From Euonymus europaeus (taxonomy: Eukaryota; Streptophyta; Magnoliopsida; Celastrales; Celastraceae), in NCBI GenBank assembly GCA_963580455.1, contig OY756970.1, positions 22,010,001-22,074,000 on the forward strand: a DNA stretch of 64,000 bases, in the 5' to 3' direction. Position 1 is the first letter of the stretch; every line of letters starts with the position of its first letter. Below the pieces are notes generated by a model. That model was not told the origin of the DNA and searched no databases. It saw nothing but the letters and a program-made list of their open reading frames with translations. Below, piece after piece: positions 49,229 through 61,076 of this stretch. A program made the position numbers and the translations under genes.

Positions 49229-51233
49229 ATGTTCCACCACACTCCACACCCACCCTCATTATCACTCTCTTGATCTGTGTTTGGATTGAGGAATCTGGGG
49301 AGGGGAACAGAAGGGTAGAAGGGTAATGATCTCTTCTTTTTTTTGTATTATTTGTTTAAATATGTTAGGGAAAAAATAAAGAAAGAGATTTGGAAATAAT
49401 TAGTTTAAAAAATTAACTAAATTTTTGTTAAAATTCTTTCTCTCGGGATCATTTGGAGTTAAGATAAAGAGAAATTTAGTTATTTATAAGTGAAAGTTCT
49501 ATTTTATCCTTCTACATAATCCGTGAACTTAAAAATAAAGATAAATTCGTAAATTAAATTATTTTTTTATTTCTTTTATCTTATAATGACTATTCAAACA
49601 ATAGAAATTATCAATCCGCTCTTTTCTTTTCTTTTAACATTTCCAAACAAAGGAAGGAAAAAATATTATATTTTTTCATCTCTTCCATCCCTCTCTTTTT
49701 TTAGTAAGTTTCTATCCCCTTCTCTTCTAATCCCTTCCCGCAACAGAAGCACACCCTAAATTACTTTTTTATGTTTTTTCGTATGTTTCTCCATACAAAT
49801 TTGTTTTTTTATGAGCATACAGATATTTATGCCGCCAGAGCAATCAGAGGAATAAAAATTAATATTCATTAAAATTATATTTTGAGTCTCACTTTTATTA
49901 CACAAAAAGTCAAGTTATATATACAGTCACATCAGCAAAACAATAAAACATATATCATTATAAAGTCACATTAACAAAACACAATTTTCTATCCATTTTA
50001 TTCTCTTCATTTGAGTCAAGCAAAAAACTTTCATTTTCTCTATATTGTCTCCATTAAATATACACCAAAATCAATATCAGTCTAACATTTACTAAAAAAA
50101 AATCAAACGAGCCGTAAAGAAAGAAAATGGAGGGGAGGATTGTTGACCCAAGAGTCACCATTGTGGGTATATTAAAATCTAACACTTCAATAAACTCATA
50201 AATGTACAAAGACTGAGGTGCATGGAGTGTGGGCAAAATAGACAAGGTTTTAAGCGCTTGAAATTTTATTTTTTACAATGATCACAAATTGACTCTTGAA
50301 AAAATGCTGAAAGACTAGTTTACACTTGAATTAAGGAGTAGCTCTTAATTGGTGAATAATGCTTTGGCGAGACCCACAAAACCCATGAGTTGCCCATATT
50401 CTAATTTACCTTCCTTTCTATCTATCTATTAGGGGTGTAGATGATTGGTTTTGAATTTTTTTTAACATATTTTGATTAAATCGTTTAGTCAGTTATGTCG
50501 ATTTGAATGTAAAATATGTAATTTTTTAAAAAAATAAATAATCAAACGGTTTGATTTTAATCGATTTCAATTTTAACGATCTTTTTTTACAGTCTACTAT
50601 CCATTTCGTGTTTTGAAGTGCTTGGTAGTTTGTATCATCATGGGTATATTAGAGTCTAACACTTAAGGACATTTTACATGACATCTATTGACTATTGTGC
50701 CGAATACAATTCATTTTCATTGGCATATGATTGCAAGAAATTGCCTTTTGAAAAAAAAATCCATAATTTCCGAGTGATTTTTTTTCTTCTTTCCTGTAAA
50801 TAACATTAAAAATTGGTAGGATAAGGTTGGTGTGGGAAGTCAGACCACATTTCCCATCTATTGCAAACACTTTTATATGGATAAATCCTCCGCCTCATAC
50901 TCCATTAAATTAATGTCTAGCAAGTAGTAATAGATGAGAAAGTGACTCATTATTCAAATGGTGTATAAATACATTTTTGAAAGTGATTGGGGAAGTTGGA
51001 TTCCATCTAGTCACCCTTGCACTAACCCAATTAGGTTTAAGGATAATGAAGGTATAGGAAGAATATGATCATTATGTTCAATCTGACCAAACCCACTTTC
51101 ATATGATAATGATTTTTAAGGATCACGTCTAGAGAGTTGGTGGGCAAGTTGTAGTTGGTCGCTCCGATTGCACCAACATTCACCACTCTATTTTACTCAA
51201 ATAAGGAGATTAATTATTAGGTTTTGAAAGTAA
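49229..51233. other. Intergenic region between methionine synthase copies, left part
   Basis: AT-rich and without a supported gene. A possible MITE lies around 49270-49757: imperfect inverted ends with GTGTTTGGATTGAGG on the left and, reverse-complemented, GTGTGCTTCTGTTGCGG on the right. I could not fix its ends. Confidence 0.45.
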
Positions 51234-51886
51234 TGCTTCGTTTGTTTGGAGGAAAATCAACATCTCATAAAAAAAATATTTTAAAGAAAAATAATTCATG
51301 GAAAAACAACTAATTTTTAGTGTTTGAAAAAAAAATTGCTAATATTTTTCATTGTTTGGTGAAATTCTAAACCGTTAGATGTAAATTCAAAACAAACAAT
51401 TTTTCAATTATGATGAAATTGATTTTTGTTTTGAAAACAAAAGAAATATCGTTGGATTGTAAAACTGATCAAAATATAATTATAATTTTTTCATATTTTT
51501 TTATAAAAAAATTTGGATCCCAAAAGTTAGAACCTCATTTTAACTTCATTTTAGAACCCCAATTTTAATATATTTATATATATATATATATTGTATCTTT
51601 TATATATATGCAGTATTATGTATAAAAGATATAATTTTAATTTAATTCATTATTGTTCTCAATGTATACATTGACAAAAAAAAATTTTAATGATATTTTA
51701 ATGCTATGAGGAAAATAACTTCCCAATGAGTATAAGAGAAGTTGCTTTACATCTTATAACTCTTAATATGAGTTGACTTATTATAATTTTTTTTTGACTG
51801 GTTTTATTTTATTTTATTTTCTTCAAACACTACAAAGTTAGGAAAACATTTTCAAGAGGTTAATTTTCCTTCAAACAAACGGAGCA
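51234..51886. mobile_element. PIF/Harbinger-type (Tourist-like) MITE, 653 bp
   Basis: Left end TGCTTCGTTTGTTTGGAGGA; right end, reverse-complemented, TGCTCCGTTTGTTTGAAGGA. Flanked by TAA on both sides (51231-51233 and 51887-51889), the 3-bp duplication usual for this class. The interior includes a stretch with TTCTAAACCGTTAGATGTAA (about 51366-51480) related to other palindromic repeats here, possibly a nested insertion. Confidence 0.7.
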
Positions 51887-52627
51887 TAAACCTGATGATA
51901 AATTCCTGTTATTTTCTGTTTTGTTTTTTTAAAGATTAATAACAAAATAGCATGTTGAAGGAGATTCGGAGATCACAGTTGCAACAATTCCAAAACCCGA
52001 ATCTCATCAGCAATCGGAGAAATTTTCCCAGCTTCTGGAATTTGGGATAGGAGGGATTGTAATTATTATAGGTGTAAATCTCCCAAAATGAAGTTTTTTT
52101 CTTATTTTTTATATTCTATTTGAGTATTTGAATGGTTATATTAATGATATTATATGGTCGATTTGAAAATAAAATGATCATAAACCTAAAATCCTATACT
52201 GCTATACCCTAAATCCTAACTCAAATTAAAACCTTAAATTTTATACTAAATCTTAAACATTAAATCCTAACCCATAAATCATAATCACACAAAAAAATAA
52301 AATGATTTGAGAGGAATTGAAGGAGTAATTGCAGCTAATTACAGCCCACCCATTTTATGGATTTTGAATGGTTGAAAAAATCTGTCCGATCCGGATAATT
52401 GATTTTTCCGGTACTAATTAAACCTACTTTGAACGTAAATTTTATGTCCGAAATCTGAGTCTAAACATAAAATTTTATCCAATTTAAAATCATATTAGTA
52501 TCCAAACACAAATATTTTGTTCAATTTAGTTATCCAAACTCAAACCCAAATTAAATTATTGTCTAAATTCAAACTAATCTAAATTCGGACCTACAATCAC
52601 CTCTAAATTGATCGGCAACAAAAATAT
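51887..52627. other. AT-rich spacer
   Basis: Contains degenerate runs of AAACCTAAAATCC- and TAAATCCTAA-like words (52180-52280). No gene. Confidence 0.4.
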
Positions 52628-52740
52628 ATAGAAGTGAGAACACGACAGCTCACGATCTCGTCAAATGGGCCGCAGGGACCCTTCGGGTGGATGGATCGCA
52701 TTCACAGTTCGATCTTAGTGTCAGAGCTCAAAGATATTCG
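52628..52740 (+). pseudogene. Possible LINE RNase H C-terminal remnant
   Basis: A short frame reads RSENTTAHDLVKWAAG and then FDLSV. This resembles the end of RVT_3 RNase H domains of plant non-LTR elements (RS.N..AH.L..WA). Nothing upstream extends the match, so it is a fragment at best. Confidence 0.4.
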
Positions 52741-53531
52741 GACATATGTGCGCTCTGCTATCCTGTATGCATGTCTTTTTCTATCCTGCTAATGAAAAAA
52801 AATCTACATAAATTTGCGGGCAGGCACATTTGGGTTCACGAATTATTCGGCTCCTCTTCTTATAATGATAAAGAAATATCGGACATGTTTTAAATTTTTA
52901 ATACAACGGGGGCCCGTAGATTTTCCAACTCTCGAATGGGCTTGAGAGACTGCTGCCTTTGCATGGTTGGCTACAACTTTCAAGTGAGTGGTTGAAACTT
53001 GAAAGTGGAGAATACAATGTGTTTATCAGTTTTTGACTCATAATCCTTAATTATTAGATGGGGATTCCAATTACTTCGACCGTTCGTTTTAGGAGATTCA
53101 CTTTGAAATATTTTTAGAGAAACAGTAGCGGTAAATAGCATTTTTCTTGGAGAAAATATGATCTGCTGAATGGTAAAAAAATATTAACATAAAATGAAAA
53201 CGTTTTTTCTAAAAAAATTGTGAGCACATTTAATTTTAGTCGTCCTTTTGACTTGTGCCTCATTAAAGGCATTAAATGACATATCATCCAACAAAACAAC
53301 ATTCCATTTCTCCAAATGATGAAGCCTTTGCTTATAGCCTTACGAGGAATACATTCCAGAAGAAGAAAAAGAAAAAAAAAAGTACATAAGCAATATTTCC
53401 TAAACGAAAAGAAAGAAGAAAAATGGAGACAAGGACTTGCTTTCAACAAATTGCTGAAAGTTATTGGGGATCAACTAAATCTTTTCCACAAATGTAAGAA
53501 AGATAATTGATTGACCAAACTTTGATGGGAC
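52741..53531. other. 3' flank of methionine synthase copy 2
   Basis: No gene supported. The part near 53380-53531 is similar to the 3' flank of copy 1 (near 44030-44160), so the duplicated block includes the 3' UTR. Confidence 0.5.
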
Positions 53532-56500
53532 TCACTTGGCACTTGCGAGTTGGGTGCGCAGGAGCTTTGCGGCAGCAACCATATTGCTGAGGGCAGGGTT
53601 AACTTCAGCATACTTGCGCGTCTTCAGGCCACAATCGGGGTTCACCCACAGGACGTTGCTTTCAAGTACTTGAAGCATCTTGTTGATACGGTCTGCAATT
53701 TCCTCAGTGGATGGGATCCTAGGTGAGTGGATGTCATACACACCAGGACCAATGCCGGCATCATACTTCACTCCCTCTCGGAAGACGGAGAGAAGCTTCT
53801 CATCTGACCTGGAGTTCTCAATGGTTATAACATCAGCGTCCATGTCAATAATTGAGTGGATGATATCGTTGAAGTGTGAGTAGCACATGTGGGTGTGGAC
53901 CTGCCCAAAACATTATCAGAAAGTTTGAGTTGCAGAACCATAAATCAACAACAAAACTTCCAGCCACCATTCATGGAAATATTTTACGACACTACAACCA
54001 ATTACTCTAGCAAAAAGATGCCGCAGATCACCTTTCCAACAAAGAAAAGACACTAACTAGAATTCTGAACAACTCTTGACAAGCAAATGAATTTGTTTTC
54101 TTAGCATGCCATAAATTTTGTTAAAAAAGTACTGAACCGACTGAACATCACTAGACACTAAAAGACGGGGGAACTGACATACCTGGGTTGTGTCTTTTAC
54201 ACCACAATTAGTAATTCTGAAAGAATGAACAGCCCAGTCCAAGTAGAAAGCCTGCTCAGACTTCCTAAGGGGCAAACCCTCTCTCAAGGCAGCCTCATCA
54301 ATCTGGATAACAGTGACGCCAGCTTTCTCAAGATCCTCGACCTCATCCTTGATTGCCAAAGCAATTTGATAGCAGGTCTCATGTCTAACAAAGGTTAGTA
54401 AAGTTAAAGCTTGTGACAACACAGCTAATTACCAATGTCAATAACTAAGCTGGATTAATTTCTTACCTGGGCTGGTCATTTCTCACGAAGGACCAGTTCA
54501 AAATTGTAACCGGACCAGTGAGCATACCCTTCATGGGTCGCTTGGTCATACTCTGAGCCATTGAAGACCAGAAGACAGTCATGGCCTTGGGGCGGCTCAC
54601 ATCACCATATATGATAGGAGGCTTGACACATCGAGACCCATAAGATTGGACCCACCCATTGGCAGAGAATGCAAAACCAGATAATTGTTCACCAAAGTAC
54701 TCAACCATGTCATTCCTCTGCACTCCAAATTTTGTTGGCAAGAAATAATGAGATATTCATAACCTTACAAATACAAAATGCATCCTGGCTGAAGATAAAA
54801 CAATTGCATTTAAGATGAAAGCTCACCTCTGGTTCACCGTGGACCAAAACATCAATGTCAAGCTCTTCCTGGAGTTTGACAACTTTCTCAATTTCCGCCT
54901 TGATGGCCTTGACATAATCTTCCTCAGATATCCTAAAACATAGCCGCAAAACAAATTAAAATAATAGGAAAAAATATAAATCAGAAAGTAGACAACAACA
55001 TGCAAATACTGAGACACTCACTTCTTAGCCTTGTATTCACGGCGAACTCTTCTCAGGTCCATGGTCTGAGGGAAGGATCCGATGGTAGTGGTAGGAAGAA
55101 TTGGAAGGTTCAAATACTTCTGCTGTGCATCCAGCCTAGCACTAACAGTTGTGGCCCGGCGATGGTCCGATCCCTTCAAAGCTGCAGCCTATAAAAAAGA
55201 ACAACCATATGTAAGACCAAGGTTGTCAATGCAGGCATTTCTGGAGATACAAAGGGCAAAGAAAGATTCAAGCAAACACTTACAGCTTTTTGAACAGCCT
55301 CATTTGTCACCCTTGGGGAAGTTTTTCTTGAAGCCTGAGCCTCAGCATTAGCAGAGAAGAATGCCTGGAGATAAAGTGTTGAAAACAAAGAACGTCAGTG
55401 TTGACCTCTAACACCCCCACTCTCTCTGTAGTGATCACCCTTATAAAACATTATCTTAAAGAAAACCTTCATAACTAAAATATATAACTTAAAAAAGTGG
55501 CAACAAAATATGCTTTTCATGGGTGCTCTCCAAGTAGTCTCACATTCATTACTAGCTTAATATGTTTAGAGAAACCTTGCGCATAACCATATTATCAGTT
55601 CTTGATGAAGAGTTTCACTGGCTCAAGCATCCCCAGACAAAATTATCAATTAGGAAAAAGATTAGAATATAAATTGATAATAAAAAGTAAAAATCTAACA
55701 CTGTTTCCGCTTTATACCAGCAATAGTTTCAACTTTCAAACAATACAAACAGAATCAGATAACAAAATGAGTAATAGATACCTCATCCTTTTGTCCAGCC
55801 AATGCTTTCGCCAATGCATTTACTTCAAATATTTTTTGTGCTGCAAAAGCAAGCCATGACTTGATCTCATTGTCCAACTTAGTTTCATTCACAAGATCGA
55901 CGGCAGTGTGGAGTAGGGAACATGATGTAGAGATGACAAGCTTCTCTGAAGAAAAGAAACAGATACCATGATTTTAGCAAAAACAAGGTATAATGGTAGT
56001 CACCAAAGCAATGCGAAAATGATGCGCACCTTTTCCAACAATTCCCTCAAGAGTCTGCAGGGTGCTGAGGGAAGAAGCTAGATCATTAGCCCAGATGTTT
56101 CTTCCGTCGACCAGTCCAGCAAATAGGTATTTTCCAGAAGGAAATCCTCCCTTAATCAATTCAAGTGTCTTTGATCCACGAACCAAGTCAAACCCAAATC
56201 CGCTAACTCCATTCAAAGAGGTAAGGGTTTTGAATGCCGCAGCAGGGACATCAGCAAAATATGTCTCTACTAGAACATTCAATCCTGATAAAGATGATTC
56301 GAGCTCAGCATAGGCCCCAGTAAATGCATGCAATTGCTGAGGCTCAAGATCCTTCACAAGGGTTGGTTCATCAAACTGTATCCAGGTTGCTCCAGCGGCT
56401 TTTAGTTCCGACACAACCTCCCTGCAAGAAATTAATCCTTAGTTGAGATTCGTTATGAAAAATTCCAAAGGCTGGTTATATCCTGGAAGGAATCATACAA

Positions 56501-57534
56501 ATCAAAATTTGAGTACTCACTTGTAAATTGGAAGAATTTTGGCAAGTAGGGCAAGAAGAGGAAAAGATTTGTCCACACCCTTTGCTGGTTTTGACAGCAA
56601 CAAGTAAGACACAGGGCCAACAAGGACAGGGACAGTATCAATACCAAGCTGTTCCACCGGAAATTGTGAAAAATATGAGCAAACGATGAAAACTATCAAA
56701 TAAATAAATAATTGCACAAAAAGTTTATAAAATGAACACCATGACCGACTCAAGTAAAGCGCAGAGAAATTATCATCAATCTAAGATCTTCAAAGATAAA
56801 AAACTTCCCAGCAGTTAGTCTATTCCCTACTTTGTCCCTCCAAAATATATATCTAACAAAATACCATTTCGTCTTATTCAAAGGGTCCAAAATTAATTAA
56901 TCATGCACAGTTTCTTTAACCCAAATGCTTAACGGATTTGAACATCAAAATAACTTTCCTAGATCTACTAGTAAAAAAAAAGACAGCAAGAGGATCCAGC
57001 AAACTCACAGCTTTGGCCTCCTTGTATTCATCAACAGCCTTGTGAGAGGCATATGAGAACTTAACATCTGGCCCCAATTCAGGGACAATGAAGTGGCTGT
57101 TAAGAAACAGGCAAGTAAGTATTTGTATTGCAGTGGAGCAATCACAAAGACATGCATAAACGCAAAGGAGATTTGATGACTTACTAGTTGGTGTCAAACC
57201 ACTTGGTCATTTCCATTGCGGGAACAGAGGCATTACCCCTGGCCATTGAGAAGTAGGTATCAAACCCAATCTCATTGCCATTCCAGCCATATCTAGCCGG
57301 AACTGCTCCAAGCATAGCCGTGGTGTCCAAGACCTGATCATAGTAGGAGAAGGTATTGCTAGGAATGTACTTTATTCCAGCTTCAACCATCTGCTTCCAG
57401 ATGGATGACCTGAGATCTGCCGCCACCTTCTGCAAGTCCTCAGCACTGCTCTTGCCATCCCAGAAAGATTCTAAAGCAAACTTGAGCTCTCTCTTGGGTC
57501 CCATGCGGGGGTAACCAACAATGTGGGACGCCAT
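53532..57534 (-). CDS. Cobalamin-independent methionine synthase, copy 2
   Basis: Same enzyme as copy 1, in the same orientation. Eleven exons: 57534-57185, 57096-57009, 56648-56521, 56421-56030, 55945-55782, 55364-55284, 55188-55022, 54932-54827, 54717-54467, 54384-54183, 53900-53532. Every exon has exactly the length of its counterpart in copy 1, and the product is again 765 aa. Zinc-site motifs ([20 protein letters not shown]) and the barrel motifs are intact. Differences are mostly conservative: FIVPEL for YIVPEL, AKA for AKS before exon 3, LASAK for LSNAK at the end. A 5' UTR intron probably runs from 58400 to 57539. Both copies appear functional. Parts of the introns are still alignable, so the duplication is fairly recent. 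Confidence 0.97.
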
Positions 57535-58502
57535 TGCACTGTTGCACAAAACAAAGTGCAAATTCGTTTTACAAGTTTATAAAAGCAAAGTACTAAAAGC
57601 TTCTTCAGTTCAGATCTGCACCAACATAAATGCGAGATCCACACTTCAACAAAGATCAAGAAAATCAAGGCTAACGCTAGTTGTAGAATCTCAACTACTT
57701 ATTAGTCATTATCCATCACTATTTCCGTCACATTTCATTTCATAAATAACAATCATATAGAACAGAACCAACAACAACATCACCTCTGAATTGGATCTTA
57801 AACTTATAAAGTGAGATCTCGAGTTAATCAGATGAAATGTAGATAAAAAAGAGGAGGCATAAGATAAGCAATTATATGTACGTATATCAAGTGGAACGAC
57901 CAGCAGTGAACAAGTTGTTCAACCACACAATATTACTAAAACAAGTGAAAATCTTAAACCGACACTCAGGTTCAAGTGAATTCTTCCATAGACAATGAGA
58001 AGAAGCAGAGATCCGAGCAAAATGGAAGTCTCCACAGAAAGTTTGTTAAGAAATAAATATATTCAGTGAATTTTGGCAAGAACCCCTAACAAATTCATTT
58101 GGAACATAGTACATGAAAAGTTTCCAATTGTGGATAAAAGCTTTACCATTACCAATTCAGATCTGGATCAAAATAAATGCGAAATCCACAACTCAATACA
58201 GATTCCAGAAAATAAAATCAAAGCAAACGCTTGTCATCATCAGTTAGGATTCTCAATCATTTCATTTCATGACCAAGAACCGCAAAGAACGGAACACGAA
58301 CCAGCAGTGTGAATCAGAACTAAAAGCGATGGAGCAGCAATCACATATCAATCAGATTGAATGCAGACGAGCAACTACATAAGCATGTTAAATGTATTAC
58401 CTTGAGAGAATAGAAGCGAAAGACAGAGACGTTCAGACTTCAGATTCGAAGAGAGGCTTAAGAGAAGTGAACGGCGCGAGTTTGTGTGGGGAGACTTGGC
58501 TT

Positions 58503-58511
58503 ATTTATAGT
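58503..58511 (-). promoter_or_regulatory. TATA box of methionine synthase copy 2
   Basis: CTATAAATA on the minus strand, next to the block 58463-58502 shared with copy 1 (plus strand GAACGGCGCGAGTTTGTGTG). It lies about 100 bases upstream of the splice donor of the 5' UTR intron. Confidence 0.7.
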
Positions 58512-60196
58512 ACTTTCTCCCACCACCTACTCTCGTGCTTGCTTCTCTCTAGATCTGAATCTTGTTCTCTCTGACTCTCTCTCCTTTAATTTCTTACATT
58601 TTTATTTTTCCAATCAAGTTTTAAAACTTTCTTAAATTTCTTTATTTTCTATTTTCTTTTATTTCCTTAACAATATGGAAATTCGTAGGATTTTTCTTAA
58701 CCTCTTCAGTATTGCTTTTATTTATTTTTAAATATTTTTCTTAATTTCAAATGTATGTATTTATTTTAATATTTAGTTCATGTGGCGATGTCTGTGTCAT
58801 TGGTCAGTCTTTACAAATTACAACAACCTCATGTTGACAAATACTCGGTTGGTGGAGTAATCTACTAATTTCACCATGTTTCATGTGACTATTGAAAATT
58901 AATTATACGTCAACTAATTAAATATTTCAAAAATGAACACTTTTCATATAAAATCAAGTAATAACCTAAACATAATAAAATTTGAAATGAGAAAATTATA
59001 ACAAACAATTATTTTATGGGCTACTACATCGTTTTCTCACCGGAAGATAAGTCATGTTCTATTTTGCATACTGAATATCAAAACGTTCTAATTATGTTGG
59101 CCAAAGTTTCAATTTATTAGGACAAAATTCGACGATTTTGAACAATCAATCTTCCAATGTGACGGTTGACCATTAAAGTGATATCATTTACATGTCATGA
59201 CAAAATCCCGTTTGAAAATTGTTAAATGTTGTCCTGTTGTGTAGATTTTTTAATTTATTCGATTAATATTAAATCCACTAATGAAGAAATTTTCTCCTTA
59301 TTCGATAAGAAAATGAAACATGTGCTATCTTCCTTTCAATAACGAACTATTGTATTAACTCTTTATTTGTATACTTGTGTAAGAAAAGGATAAATGTCGA
59401 AGAGGAGGAAGAAAAGTAAGATGATGCCCAACCCACTTGCATATTATAATAATTCCCTTTGGTCACGTCATGGAAGTAGGTGGGTAAGTGGTGGCGGCCC
59501 ACTCAGGCTGCACCAACATCTCATTCACAAAATGCACATTTCACTTAAAATATATATTATTAGGTTAATTAATTATATAAAACCTAATAATAATAATAAT
59601 TATATATTTCTTTCGTCTTTATTTGTAAAAGAAACAATGGTTTTTGTTGAATGAGTTGGTGAAGTGGGCCATTACTTGGACTTTAATTCCTTGTTAGGTT
59701 AAGGAGGTTGGTGTAAAGGAGAAAAGGGCAAGGAGTATATTATTTCTCAAGTCAACTATTGCATTAGTAACTTGGTTTACCCACTACATGACGACTGACG
59801 TTTATGATATCATCAAAACTATAAATATATTAATTAAAAGGGGTTCCATAGCTACAGAGGACCTTATATTCTTCACTGGTCCAAAAGGATCTGATCCAGC
59901 CCAATTTCACCAGTGATTACGGAGTTGTATAACTATTGTGGACATTAGATTCTTTATGGGCCCAAAAGAAATTGATTGGCCAGCCCAATTTCACAAGCAG
60001 TTAAAACTGAAAATGGAGTTATGTAGATCGGAAACGGTTGTGTTAGATATCCTTAAAATCTCTAATCATATGTGACACACAAATACATCATAAGTGTTGA
60101 CTCCATTTTGACATGTTCAAATTTAAAATTCATCATATCACTCATATTGAGATATTATGGATGCTAACATTTAGGAGTGATACTTAACATTTTTCG
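58512..60196. other. Intergenic region
   Basis: AT-rich, no supported gene. It includes a pyrimidine-rich stretch upstream of methionine synthase copy 2 (58540-58680) and short GGGCCC/CCAATTTCAC direct repeats near 59895 and 59985. Confidence 0.45.
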
Positions 60197-61076
60197 ATCG
60201 GAAATGCATGGATCGATGATTATACAAACAGCAAGGGGCTCTTTGATCATCTATGGACACATGCCTTGATCTCAGATCAACTCATCGAAGCCATCCGTCG
60301 GTCTTGTGATTTTGCAAGAGCAGCCATCCATCGCTTCGAAGCCTCATTCGCAAAAAAAATTCTCCCTCCTAGCAACCAATACCAACATCAGCAAGTTTTA
60401 ATTCTAGAATCCTGAGCTGCAAGACATTTAACAAGGTAGTACGTAATAGAATATCACTGAATCAGTTTTCCTAACACTAGTTGTTTATAAAAGCCAGATC
60501 GAGCTGATACAGAAAACCTTGCATCGGTAGGCACGTCACATGTCCCTTTACATAAAATTGAAGCCATGCTATCATGCAACTCAGAAACACTGGGTCTTAC
60601 AATGTATTGATGGAAGTTATGATTCCAGCATGGAACTCTTTTACAGCAGGCTCTGCAGAGCACATGCAACTGAGGATGAAAGCCATGTCCTGAAAAATTA
60701 GAACAAAAAGAATAACAACTATGGCTGGTTAGCCAAAGGCACGTGAATTCGAAAGCTTTATAAAGTGAAATTATTTCTCATAGCAGAACTGCCAGTTTGT
60801 TTTTGAGAGTAAGGGAAATAAAAACTAAATCTAGAATGAAAGCAAGAGTTCGAAAAGGTGTTAACAATTCCATATAACTTCTTCACAGGATTAATGACAT
60901 CAAATATTATAAATTTTGCATTGCAACAGGTTGGAGGGTGTGTAGCTGCATATGAAGGGTTGACATTAGCTACAGTTAGAGGGGCAGGGCATACGGTTCT
61001 AAACGATCAACCGGAATGTGCACTCACCATGTTTTCATCATTCCTTGAAGGAAGTCTCCCTCCTTCTAAACCATGA
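60197..61076 (+). pseudogene. Serine carboxypeptidase-like gene fragments
   Basis: Two exon remnants of a secreted S10-family serine carboxypeptidase. The first, about 60197-60350, reads [20 protein letters not shown] and then THALISDQ and RSCDFA, matching the segment around GNAWID that follows the catalytic serine region. The second, 60930-61076, follows a TTGCAACAG acceptor and reads [21 protein letters not shown] (catalytic His region) and [11 protein letters not shown], then stops. The nucleophile-serine (GESYAG) exons and the exons with the catalytic Asp are not in the region, so the gene is broken. CALT for the usual RALT and NDQPE for YQPE suggest relaxed constraint. Confidence 0.8.

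Noticed and set aside
60454..60669. 71-codon Cys-rich minus-strand frame between the carboxypeptidase fragments
   Set aside because: Starts from a non-ATG codon, has no recognisable family and no neighbouring exon; could be intron of the decayed gene.
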